64,000 nucleotides of DNA. It comes from Marinicella meishanensis (GTDB lineage: Bacteria; Pseudomonadota; Gammaproteobacteria; Xanthomonadales; Marinicellaceae). The position numbers were made by a program, and so were the translations under genes. This document shows, piece by piece, positions 1-8,302 of the stretch. Under the pieces are notes generated by a model. The model ran no database searches, had not been told where the DNA came from, and was given only the letters and a program-made list of their open reading frames with translations. How positions within the stretch are numbered: position 1 is the stretch's first letter; each line of letters opens with the position of its first letter. The stretch spans positions 1 to 64,000 of the forward strand of contig NZ_JAIOUV010000005.1 of NCBI RefSeq assembly GCF_019931145.1. Reading direction: 5' to 3'.

Positions 1-41
1 CGTTCTTTCACCTCGGGGGCGTAACGGATTCGTGTATTCAT
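1..41 (-). CDS. IS3-family transposase OrfA, N-terminal fragment cut by the window edge
   Basis: An ATG at 41-39 on the minus strand opens a frame reading MNTRIRYAPEVKER up to the window edge. An N-terminus of the type (M)xxRxRY(S/T/A)PEV(R/K)ERAVRMV is typical of the helix-turn-helix OrfA protein of IS3 elements, which binds the terminal repeats and is joined to OrfB by frameshifting. Only 13 full codons are visible, so the call rests on this short match together with the terminal repeat just upstream. Confidence 0.72.
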   Translation of the reverse strand, partial: MNTRIRYAPEVKE

Positions 42-91
42 AGACTAATTCTCTCAAACTATTTAGTCTCCGACAAACCCGGGGCGATTCA
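1..91 (-). mobile_element. End of an IS3-family insertion sequence (rest lies left of the window)
   Basis: Read on the minus strand, the element starts at base 91 with TGAATCGCCCCGGGTTTG, followed by TCGGAGACT. This is the terminal inverted-repeat style (TGAxCxGCCCC...GGAGACT) that I know from many IS3-family elements. An OrfA start codon follows about 50 bases inside. The target duplication cannot be seen because the other end is outside the window. The insertion cuts the C39-like peptidase gene. Confidence 0.8.
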
Positions 92-1109
92 AGATGGGAT
101 TGTTAAATGATTTTTTATCATACTCATAACCTGTTAAAGTAATTAAGTGTCCAGCAGAATAATCCCAATTACTATTCTTGTCTTTCTTTAGAACGTCAAC
201 TCCTAATAAAACTGGTTCTCTTTTTCGACTCTGGTACCCATAAACGATACTTTTGAGTATTTGAATTGATTCGGAAACCCTAAACTCTTCATATGTTAAA
301 TCAAATGCTTTGATTGCATTTTGAATTAAGTAAGGAGTTAACCCATGGGCTCCTGTTAACCTGTACTCTCCAACATGCCCTTTAGACTCAGCCAGTTTTG
401 TAATTTCTGATGGAGAGGGAGCTTGAGTGCGGCTTGTAGCCTTCACTCCATAAAAAAAGCTCCATAATGCACTAGATGCGCAAGCCGCGATCGCTGTATC
501 TTGTTCCTGAAATGGTAAAGATTTCTTGATAACCAACTCTTTACCAAATAAGTTTACCTTGATAGGTATGGTTACCAAAAAATTTCTTTTAACATTGAGC
601 TTTTTATTAGATGCATCCTTTGCTGTTTTATCCGACTTATAAACTCTCAAACATGTCCTACCAACAATTGAGTTCAATAAAGGTTTTATTACAACAAAAC
701 CGAGATAGCCTTCCTTGAAAGAAGAATTTGTAATTTTGTCAGACAGACCTCGTAAAAAATTAATAAAGTCTATCCTAAAAAAAATTTCGTTACTAGATGA
801 ATCTATCAGAGCATTTTTATCGAAAAAATGAATCCGGGTACACATTTTTCCCAGGTCTGAAAAACTTCTTACATGATAGTTTGCATAATCTTCTAAGAAG
901 TGTCTATCTATGTACTCAGATTCAACAATCACAGTTCTGGCCTTTTCTCTTTCAAGGTAGCCAATCAAGTAATTAATTTGAATATTGTTGTAGAGTTGAT
1001 TTAAATTGGTGTTTTCATCACCAAGGATGTTTCTAAGTATTCTTACAAACAGTTCACTGGAAAATTCACAAACTTGCAGCCGCTGATTAGAAGTAAGCTC
1101 ACTTTCCAT
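63..1109 (-). pseudogene. C39-like cysteine peptidase, 3' end removed by IS3 insertion
   Basis: The open frame has 348 codons and no signal peptide. Residues 200-345 resemble a papain-like C39-family fold: Gln203 as oxyanion residue, Cys210 in AIAACASSALW as nucleophile, and His321 in SAGHLITLTGYE. The acidic or Asn residue that normally follows the His by 15-20 residues would lie past the break. Codons 341-348 (NRPGFVGD) and the stop come from the inverted repeat of the IS at 1-91, so the native protein was longer. Residues 1-190 match nothing I recognise. No Shine-Dalgarno sequence is visible. A 51-codon frame ends 27 bases upstream. The truncated product is probably inactive or unstable, but this is inference. 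Confidence 0.6.
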
Positions 1110-1136
1110 ATGGTTGCTTGTGTGCTGTTAGCCAAA

Positions 1137-1292
1137 TCACCTAGAGTTGCTGAAACAGAATACTCTTTCTTTATCTGTTCGCTTAAGTCTCATGTCTAAA
1201 TTTCGTTTCTGCAGCTTGGCAGATAAGGCAGATAATTTTTCATTCAAGCCTTCTGAAAAGTCATCTTTCTGATTTTGTTCTCTTTTAGCCAT
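1137..1292 (-). CDS. Small unrecognised protein (51 aa) upstream of the C39-like gene
   Basis: ATG at 1292-1290, TGA at 1139-1137. The product is very polar: it begins MAKREQNQKDDFSEGLNEKL and continues with many Lys and Arg, and is probably helical. It ends 27 bases before the C39-like gene on the same strand, so the two could be cotranscribed. The ribosome site is weak. I do not recognise the protein, and a chance frame is possible in DNA this AT-rich, although its charged composition looks like coding sequence. Confidence 0.35.
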   Translation of the reverse strand: MAKREQNQKDDFSEGLNEKLSALSAKLQKRNLDMRLKRTDKERVFCFSNSR

Positions 1293-1527
1293 GAGTCACA
1301 TATAGCCGTCTAAACAGCTGATTTTTAGAAAGTAGAGGATTTTACTTCTATAAAGGCCCATTGTCAAATCATAAAAAATATGATAGGGATGTGGCAGTAT
1401 ATTAATTTTTATCTGTCATCTTAGAGGTTTTTTTATTAGAAATAATTTATGAAATATAGGGATAGTGTTCAAGCGAAATTTGCAATCACCACTTAATTAG
1501 TCAGATCAGCTGTATTATGGTCGGCGA

Positions 1528-1845
1528 TTTAGAGTTTTGATGTTATCGATGCCATTACCAGAGAAATGGTTGCTCTACTTGTGGTTTAGATATACAGAAT
1601 TTACTTCGATAGCCATGTTCTTTTGATAGCAATAAAGTAGTGTCAATTTTGGACTTATTCAAACAGGAAAACCTACTCAGAATGCATCTATCAAAAGCCT
1701 CACTGGTAAGTAGAAAATCTAAATTGGTACAAATCAATCGAGAAATTTAGCAGGTAGAGTAAACACTACAACAATATCATACCTCACAATTCATTTGGCT
1801 TTATGACTCCAGTGGCTTTTTCTTATCTGGAAACACAAAATGAAC
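1528..1845 (+). pseudogene. Decayed IS3-family OrfB transposase remnant
   Basis: Three blocks of an IS3 OrfB integrase core can be read on the plus strand in different frames. The first, FRV then DVIDAITREMVALLVV (1528-1589), matches the (R/T)FNVIDxxxREMLAxxV segment at the first catalytic Asp. The second, LIQTGKPTQNASIKSLTGK (1654-1710), matches the FIQPGKPTQNAFIESFNGR segment holding the catalytic Glu, which here is Lys. The third, HYNNIIPHNSFGFMTPVAF (about 1764-1820), matches the terminal YNxxRPHSSLGYxTPxxF segment. Stops and frame changes separate the blocks, and most of the region between the first two is missing. The strand is opposite to that of the IS3 at base 1, so this is a separate, older insertion. 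Confidence 0.72.
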
Positions 1846-2297
1846 TTTTCTCATCCAAGTGTAATATTGTGCTTGTTGAAAAACCGGCAGCTACAAATTA
1901 TCTGCTTGAAATTGATTCTAAATTTAGAATTGGACATACTGGTTATCAAATCAAAAAAATTGCTGAAAAAATAAATTCTTATAGCAACAAAAATTTCACC
2001 TAAATATTTTTTACACTTTTTGGCTGAATGTAAAATCAAGCTACTCAAGAAACAAACCCATTTCAAATTGGAATTTATTTATTCAAATATGTTGCTGTTT
2101 TATGAACATTACTATAATCTATAATGTACCAAATAGTTATCATAATTTACACACAAACTTGCCTAATGCTAATTCTATAGCCAAAAGAATCACCACTCGA
2201 ATCACACATTAATTTATGTCATGCAGTTGCTAGAATCGATTTTTTTAAAGCTTGTTGCAATTAGTTACATGGCTTTAGTTGTTCAACTTGAGAAAAG
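1846..2297. other. AT-rich stretch without a recognisable gene
   Basis: About 450 bases. The frame that continues from the IS3 remnant runs on to 2003 but resembles nothing. Two overlapping TATAAT hexamers at 2113-2118 and 2120-2125 could be a -10 region for the lipoprotein gene. The only -35 candidate, TTGCTG at 2092-2097, is 15 bases from the first. No hairpin terminator was seen. Confidence 0.4.
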
Positions 2298-3614
2298 ATG
2301 ATGATCGATATTTCTAGAATAGCACTAATACTGACTGCAATAATAAGCACATCAAGCTGCGGGAATTCTAAAGGTAAAACCAAGCCCAATACAGCTGAAA
2401 CAATTTCTTACAACCTACCTTTAACTAAAGCAAAAATCGAAACAATTCTAACTTTACGAGACTGCACAAGTGAGCCAAAAGCAAGCGCTAGTGTATCTAT
2501 TTTCCCAATAGCAACTGCAGATCTTGACAATAAGCTAGAACTTTCAGGAGAAAACCTCTCATCATTCTTTAAAAAGAAAAGTTTATCAATTGAGTTACAT
2601 CCGCATGGATCAATCAAGACAATTAATGCAACATCTACAGATGCTACAGCTGAAATAATAGGAGGGTTTATTAAACTGTTAACTACCACTGCGGGGGATT
2701 CGACCGGAACTAAGCTTACGGTATGTAATAAAGAAACTAATGATGCATTAGAAACTAGAGGGAAAATTAAATCTAGAATAGATACATTAAGAGGTACTAT
2801 TTCTTCAGACAAAGACCCATCTACTGTTTTAGAACAAATTAATGCACTCGTTAAAGAGATTTCCTACTTAGATACCGGTATTCTACAAATCAAATTAGAA
2901 AAAGAAATAGGCTTTGCTAAAGAGGTAAATGGAGATCCAATTAAAGGAGGTTTGATAAAGTGGAATAGAAATTCTTTTAACAAATGGCTTAAAGAGGATA
3001 GTCAAGCAAATCCTGGAATCGTTGACTCATTCATGCTTGCTTACTGCGTATATAAACAAATTGACAAAGGCAATACATCGTGTACTTTAGCTGAAGCTAC
3101 AGTTCATGCAAAAAAGCAGCCTGAACTGATTAAGCCACCTGCATGTAAAGATAAGAATAATTGCTCAAATACTGTTGTCTTCCGAGACCCTGTACCTGGC
3201 AGGTTGGTTGTCGTAACAGGATCTGATGGCGAATTCGTAAGAAGAGATGGTAAAAAAGTTAATATTGAAACTAAACTTGCACAAAAAGACTTACACATTA
3301 GCCAATGGGGCCAATACACATTTTTGCCATTATCAGTTGGATTTGGTCAAAGCAAAAATGTTAGTCTTTCTTTGGATCCATTCGGCAAGAAAGAAAAGTT
3401 TGGTTACAGCTCTGAAGCAAGGGGCTCAGGTATTGTAAAAGGCTTAAACACTATTAACGATGCAATTCAGTTAAGACAAGCAACCCTTGATGGTGAAGAG
3501 TTGAAAGAGATGCAATCCAAAGTACTTGAATTAGAAACTCAACAAAAACTAAATAAACTGGAAAACTGTCGCGCAATTCTAGAGAATGGTGGATTTGTTT
3601 GCCCTGACGAATAA
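2298..3614 (+). CDS. Unrecognised lipoprotein, possible partner of the astacin gene
   Basis: 438 aa. The N-terminus has a short hydrophobic segment (residues 5-16) ending in a lipobox-like STSSC with Cys21 as the lipidation site, so export and membrane anchoring are likely. The rest is mostly hydrophilic, with several Cys (CTSEP, LTVCNK, AYCVYK, SCTLAE, PPACKDKNNC, NCRAIL, FVCPDE) that could form disulfides in the periplasm. The C-terminal 50 residues look helical. I know no family for it. The stop is 8 bases before the astacin start, which suggests one transcript. Start choice is open between two adjacent ATG codons at 2298 and 2301. Base composition is island-like, pointing to acquisition. 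Confidence 0.7.
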   Translation: MMIDISRIALILTAIISTSSCGNSKGKTKPNTAETISYNLPLTKAKIETILTLRDCTSEPKASASVSIFPIATADLDNKLELSGENLSSFFKKKSLSIELHPHGSIKTINATSTDATAEIIGGFIKLLTTTAGDSTGTKLTVCNKETNDALETRGKIKSRIDTLRGTISSDKDPSTVLEQINALVKEISYLDTGILQIKLEKEIGFAKEVNGDPIKGGLIKWNRNSFNKWLKEDSQANPGIVDSFMLAYCVYKQIDKGNTSCTLAEATVHAKKQPELIKPPACKDKNNCSNTVVFRDPVPGRLVVVTGSDGEFVRRDGKKVNIETKLAQKDLHISQWGQYTFLPLSVGFGQSKNVSLSLDPFGKKEKFGYSSEARGSGIVKGLNTINDAIQLRQATLDGEELKEMQSKVLELETQQKLNKLENCRAILENGGFVCPDE

Positions 3615-3622
3615 TTACTATA

Positions 3623-4390
3623 ATGGCAAATTTAGATCTTAAGCAAATTAATTCGATAGGCACACCAAAAAATCACACTGTAAATATGCCATTTGTCGGC
3701 ATTCGAAATGTTGCGTGTTATGAGCAAAATGGAGTTTCACGAATTGAGGGAGATATTGTAATTCCCTCAAGTTACAAACTGTCAATGATAGATCGCATAA
3801 GAGACTTTTTTCATTTAGGTCATACTATTGAACCTTCAAATGAAAATTTCTTATGGCCAAATGGCGTCATACCATACGTTGCTTTTCAGCGGGTTAATGA
3901 ACTTGTCCAAGCAGCAATTGAGCACTGGACGAACTTCACTCCTTTCGAGTTTAAAACTTATGAAGGAGAGTCAGATTATATTTCATTTGAACCCAATTCA
4001 TTCAATGATTCTCTTGTTGGAAGACATGGCGGCAAGCAAGTAGTTAATATCATTCCAACAACATCTGTTGGCTGGGTTGTTCATGAAATCGGCCATGTAA
4101 TAGGTTTATGGCATGAGCATAGCAGACCTGATCAAGAGGATAACATTGAAATTTTGTGGGACAATATAAGTGCTAATGACTACAACCAATTCAGACCCAT
4201 TCTTACAAATAATCAAGTTGTTGGTCCATACGACTATTCCTCAATTATGCACTATCCTGACACAGCTTTCTCTGAAAATGGCCAACTTACAATTCGAAGG
4301 AAAGACGGAGGTCACCTTGGGCCTAGAAATGGACTATCTCCTGGAGATTTACTCTCATGCAGGCACTTGTACCCTGACATAGGATGGTGA
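3623..4390 (+). CDS. Astacin-family (M12A) zinc metalloprotease without signal peptide
   Basis: 255 aa. LWPNGVIPY (77-85) is the usual start of the mature astacin domain. The zinc site HEIGHVIGLWHEHSRPD (154-170) gives ligands His154, His158 and His164 with general base Glu155. The Met-turn SIMHYPD (207-213) contains Tyr211, the extra astacin ligand. All catalytic residues are present. Residues 1-76 would be the propeptide, yet they contain no hydrophobic signal sequence, whereas most bacterial astacins I know are secreted. It either acts in the cytoplasm or leaves by another route. The gene follows the lipoprotein gene by 8 bases; 281 bases separate it from the subtilase. The target is unknown. 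Confidence 0.9.
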   Translation: MANLDLKQINSIGTPKNHTVNMPFVGIRNVACYEQNGVSRIEGDIVIPSSYKLSMIDRIRDFFHLGHTIEPSNENFLWPNGVIPYVAFQRVNELVQAAIEHWTNFTPFEFKTYEGESDYISFEPNSFNDSLVGRHGGKQVVNIIPTTSVGWVVHEIGHVIGLWHEHSRPDQEDNIEILWDNISANDYNQFRPILTNNQVVGPYDYSSIMHYPDTAFSENGQLTIRRKDGGHLGPRNGLSPGDLLSCRHLYPDIGW

Positions 4391-4537
4391 AAATATTTTC
4401 CTCAACATTCATCATATTTAGCTGAACAGATTTTATTAAATATAAATTCCGTAAATTCAATAAAACTATTAAATGTAAGTCATGCTAACATCAATAGAAA
4501 ATATTATTGTATTTTATACATTATTATTTTGCATAAT

Positions 4538-4560
4538 ATGATAAATTTATTATTTATCAT
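4538..4560. promoter_or_regulatory. Perfect 9-bp inverted repeat upstream of the subtilase gene
   Basis: ATGATAAAT, five bases, then ATTTATCAT: a perfect dyad in the 281-base gap before the subtilase/MBL operon. No T-run follows on the plus strand, so a repressor site is more likely than a terminator. In DNA this AT-rich a chance dyad cannot be excluded. Confidence 0.35.
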
Positions 4561-4671
4561 AAGATTAATCATGCTCTAAAGAAGCAATTTATTGCCAACA
4601 AATAGATACTATAAGTATTAGTGTTGATTTTATCTTTCATAATAATGAATTGGAGTGATGGAGAGTTGGAT

Positions 4672-6819
4672 ATGTCAAAACATTCTTTTTCTGTTCATAA
4701 ATTAGACCCTAGATTAAGAGTAATAAAAAACGGAAGTGACCTAGTAAATAATTGCCGCTCAAAATTATCTACCCAAGTCGCATCTGGGTCTCAAACCTCA
4801 TTTAAATTTACACCATTAGAAGATGGCCTTGATATTGCGTCTGTTCAAACTGCATCATCAATGCTTTCATCCAAAAGCATAATTAAGCACAGAAAAAAAA
4901 CTAAGTCTGTCTTAAGGAAAAGAAAAAAATTGGAAGAGAGCCTTGCCCCTGATTCTTCATTTGTAAATGTAATGATTGATGTATTCAATAATGAATCAAA
5001 TGATTCAAAATCATTCGATGATTCAATTAATCGAATTATTCAACAATGTGATAAAGCGTTAGATGGACGAACAACACCAATCGGAGCTAGCAAACCATTT
5101 GTTAGAGGGAATCAAGTTGTTGCTACTGTTCCAATTTCTTTTTTAAAAACGTTATCGCAGAACCCTGATGTTTCTTTTGTTAGTTTAAGCGAATCAATTA
5201 AACTTGAATTACCTCAACCACGAAATGGAATCAATCCCACAAATCGAAGAATAAATAAATCAAACATTCACAATAATGGAAAAGACATTATTATTGGAAT
5301 CATCGATGTTGGCGGATATGACTTTTCTCACCCCGACTTTTTAGATGATTCAGGCAAAACTAGATTTTCAAGTATATGGGACCAAGGAGGAAACTTTAGA
5401 CCTCCCCCAAAAGGTTTTCAATATGGAAGCGAGTTTACTGAAGAGCATTTGAATGCTGCTTTAAAAGAACAAAATACTGGCAATGGAATACCTGCTGTCA
5501 TTTTAGAAAAACAATCTCAACAAACGACTTCTTCACATGCAACACATGTCGCAAGTATTGCAGCTGGAAACAAAGGTATATGTTCTAAGGCAGAAATCAT
5601 TGGTGTGTTGATTGATGTCCCACAACCACAAGATACATACGAGAGAAGGAGGCAAACCTTTTCAGACACCAGTCGTATAATTCACGCAGTTGATTATATG
5701 TTAAAAATTGCTGATGAAAAGAAAAAACAAATTTCAATCAATATAAGTTTAGGAACTAATGGTGGTGCACACGACGGATTAAGTGGAACAAATCGTTGGT
5801 TTGACAATGCATTATCAGTACCAGGCCGATCAATAACAATGGCGGCTGGAAATTCAGGCCAAGACAAGCCTGAGTATGAAGATGATACAACGTGGATAAT
5901 GGGTCGTATTCACACAAATGGAAAAATTGCTTCAAGAGGATTAAGTAAAGAACTTGAATGGGTCGTTGTTGGTAATGGAATAGAGGACCTTTCTGAGAAT
6001 GAACTGGAAATTTGGTACAACTCACAAGATAGGTTTATTGTCGAATTATTACCCCCAGGGGAAAGCAAGTGGATCAGCGCTAAACCTCAAGAGTTCGTAG
6101 AAAACAAACGCTTGAAAGATGGAACCAATATTTCAATCTATAATGAACTGTATCACCCTACTAATGGTGAAAACTATATATCAATATATTTATCTCCAAA
6201 TCTCGAACCAAGTGAAATTAGGGGTATTAGGTCAGGTATTTGGCGTGTTCGGCTAGTTGGTGAAGAAATCAGAAACGGACAGTACCATTGTTGGATCGAA
6301 AGAGATGACCCCCATGAGTTTGGAATCTACCAAGGAAAAAGGCTTTTTAGATTCCCTTCATTTTTCTCTTTAAACTCAAATGTTGATTCTCACTCAATAT
6401 CATCTTTGGCTTGCGGACGCTCTACTATCGCTGTATCAAACTATGATCAGAATAAGAGTAAAGTAAACTCAACAAGTAGCCAGGGACCAACCCGTGACGG
6501 TCGACAAAAACCAGATATTGCAGCACCAGGTACCGATATAATTGCTGCAAATGGTTTTGCTCAAGATGGAAAAAAATGGGTTTCAATGTCAGGGACAAGC
6601 ATGGCAAGCCCATATGTAACCGGAGTTATTGGCCTCATGATGAACTCAGCTAAAGGGCCGATCAATTCTATTCAATGCCTTGGAATACTACAAAGAACCT
6701 CTAGACCTCTTCCTGGTAGTACCTATGAGTGGAAAAATGATACTGGCTTTGGGTGTATTGACCCTGAAGAAGCAATCAAACAAGCAGAGTATTTTTCCCG
6801 AAGAATAGAAAAAACTTGA
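4672..6819 (+). CDS. Subtilisin-family (S8) serine protease, CspA-like layout, intracellular
   Basis: 715 aa from the ATG at 4672, chosen because GGAGAG lies 6 bases upstream; the frame is open to 4621. The catalytic set is complete: Asp212 (IGIIDVGG), His289 (SSHATHVAS, a variant of HGTHVAG), Asn394 (MAAGNSG) and Ser643 (SGTSMASP). About 190 residues lie between the Asn and the Ser blocks. That insertion, together with ISLGTNGGAHDG before the Asn, recalls the Csp-type subtilases of clostridia, which carry a jelly-roll insertion there. No signal peptide or membrane helix is visible. The N-terminal 190 residues, with a strongly basic patch around 73-90, may be a propeptide or sensing region. 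The MBL gene follows after 8 bases. Confidence 0.92.
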   Translation: MSKHSFSVHKLDPRLRVIKNGSDLVNNCRSKLSTQVASGSQTSFKFTPLEDGLDIASVQTASSMLSSKSIIKHRKKTKSVLRKRKKLEESLAPDSSFVNVMIDVFNNESNDSKSFDDSINRIIQQCDKALDGRTTPIGASKPFVRGNQVVATVPISFLKTLSQNPDVSFVSLSESIKLELPQPRNGINPTNRRINKSNIHNNGKDIIIGIIDVGGYDFSHPDFLDDSGKTRFSSIWDQGGNFRPPPKGFQYGSEFTEEHLNAALKEQNTGNGIPAVILEKQSQQTTSSHATHVASIAAGNKGICSKAEIIGVLIDVPQPQDTYERRRQTFSDTSRIIHAVDYMLKIADEKKKQISINISLGTNGGAHDGLSGTNRWFDNALSVPGRSITMAAGNSGQDKPEYEDDTTWIMGRIHTNGKIASRGLSKELEWVVVGNGIEDLSENELEIWYNSQDRFIVELLPPGESKWISAKPQEFVENKRLKDGTNISIYNELYHPTNGENYISIYLSPNLEPSEIRGIRSGIWRVRLVGEEIRNGQYHCWIERDDPHEFGIYQGKRLFRFPSFFSLNSNVDSHSISSLACGRSTIAVSNYDQNKSKVNSTSSQGPTRDGRQKPDIAAPGTDIIAANGFAQDGKKWVSMSGTSMASPYVTGVIGLMMNSAKGPINSIQCLGILQRTSRPLPGSTYEWKNDTGFGCIDPEEAIKQAEYFSRRIEKT

Positions 6820-6827
6820 GACAAGCT

Positions 6828-8147
6828 ATGAAAATCAGAATTTTTCAATCCGATCATGGTGATTGCCTATTGCTTCAAAATGAAGGACACAATATTCTCT
6901 GTGATGGTGGTTTATACTCAAGTATGAAAAGTCATGTTCGTAAACCATTAAAGAAGCTTGTAGAAGATAATGGAGGTTTACTTGATGCTATTTATGTATC
7001 TCATCTTGACCAAGATCACATTTCAGGAATCCTACAGTTAATGAGAGATGCAGTAGACTGGAAGGTGTTTGATTATCATAGGAACAATGGCGACATGGAT
7101 GTTATCGAACCTGGCTTTATTCGTCCACCAAAAATTGGAATGTTATGGCACAATTCTTTCAGGGATCAAGTTGGAAAGAATGTCGGTGAAATTGGAGACA
7201 TATTAGCAGCTGCAGCACCGGTCTTAATTAGCACTGGTGTAAAAGAATTTATTGAAGAAGCCCATGAAATTGGTAATGTGGCATCATCAATCAGAGAAGC
7301 TCTAGAGGTATCAAGTTACACGAAACCAGAGTTTTTAGATATAAAAACTAATATTCTGCCAGGGCACAATGGACCTGGTAAGTTATTGTTCAGAAAAGGA
7401 AATGGTACTAAGTTTTCAATTGGGTCAATGAACTTCACAATTGTTGGACCTTCAAAAGAAGCTCTAAATGACTTACGCGATGGATGGAATAATTGGCTAG
7501 AAAAAAGCGAAGGAATAAGGGGAACAAAAGCGATCAAAAAGAAAGTAAAAAAACAACTAGAACGATTTGCTTCTGGACAAACAAACCAATCACCTTTTGA
7601 TTTATACAACTGGAATGGTATCAGTTCATTTAGAGGAGTAACCGCTCCAAATGTAGCATCACTAGTTTTAATGGTAGAAGAAAATGGAAAACTCATTTTA
7701 TTGACTGGCGATGCTCAACAAGATAAATTACTTGAAGACCTTGAGGCAACAGGATACTTGTCGGAAGGCTATTGTCATCTTGATGTTCTTAAAGTTGCTC
7801 ACCATGGTTCAGAACATAATACTGATGAAAATTTCGTAAAGTTAATCTCAGCTGAAAATTATGTTTTTTGTGGGAATGGTGCAAATGGAAATCCTGAACC
7901 TAAAGTGCTTGAATACATATACAATTCTCGACTAGGCTCAAATAGAAAGCGCGCTTTATCTCCTCAAGCAAAAGACAGGCCATTTACTTTCTGGTTTTCC
8001 ACTAATTCAGAGGCGTTACCTCATGATAGCGAAGAACGTAAAAATTTTGAGGAAACAGAAAAAATTGTTAAGGATATGGCTAAAAATAGTAATGGGTTAA
8101 TGAAAGCAAACTTTGTTCGAAGAGAATACAGAACAATTGATATTTAA
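6828..8147 (+). CDS. ComEC/Rec2-like metallo-beta-lactamase-fold hydrolase
   Basis: 439 aa from the ATG at 6828; a TTG at 6816 is in frame but overlaps the subtilase stop. It opens with a beta-strand and GDCLLL as in ComEC-type MBL domains. SHLDQDHISG gives the metal ligands His59, Asp61, Asp63 and His64. LLTGDA holds Asp295, and KVAHHGSEHN (His325, His326) is the usual ComEC-type closing motif. There are no membrane helices, so this is a free-standing soluble hydrolase, not the DNA-uptake channel. Substrates of such stand-alone proteins are mostly unknown; phosphodiesters or nucleotides are plausible. The 8-base spacing to the subtilase suggests translation from one message and a shared role. 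Confidence 0.9.
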   Translation: MKIRIFQSDHGDCLLLQNEGHNILCDGGLYSSMKSHVRKPLKKLVEDNGGLLDAIYVSHLDQDHISGILQLMRDAVDWKVFDYHRNNGDMDVIEPGFIRPPKIGMLWHNSFRDQVGKNVGEIGDILAAAAPVLISTGVKEFIEEAHEIGNVASSIREALEVSSYTKPEFLDIKTNILPGHNGPGKLLFRKGNGTKFSIGSMNFTIVGPSKEALNDLRDGWNNWLEKSEGIRGTKAIKKKVKKQLERFASGQTNQSPFDLYNWNGISSFRGVTAPNVASLVLMVEENGKLILLTGDAQQDKLLEDLEATGYLSEGYCHLDVLKVAHHGSEHNTDENFVKLISAENYVFCGNGANGNPEPKVLEYIYNSRLGSNRKRALSPQAKDRPFTFWFSTNSEALPHDSEERKNFEETEKIVKDMAKNSNGLMKANFVRREYRTIDI

Positions 8148-8302
8148 CTAATGGTTTCACGAGCAAATCAGTCTAGTATTGTTAGCAATATCATGCTTAA
8201 AATTTTATTTCTAAACTTTGGAATGTAATGCAATAAAAAGTACAGCGTAGAACGTTCCACTATGTTGCCAACGCCAGTTACTAAATCAGTGTTAAATTTT
8301 TT

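Noticed and set aside
1555-1737. 60-aa minus-strand frame
   Set aside because: It lies antisense to the IS3 OrfB relic and has no independent coding support.
1803-2003. Frame with LVEKPAA, resembling an oxidoreductase motif
   Set aside because: The frame begins inside the IS3 OrfB relic (MTPVAF block); the rest has no dehydrogenase fold features, so the motif is chance.
4672-8147. Known type I AVAST or gasdermin operon
   Set aside because: No STAND NTPase, no gasdermin-sized pore protein and no caspase- or trypsin-like protease were found next to the pair; only the MBL-protease theme is shared.
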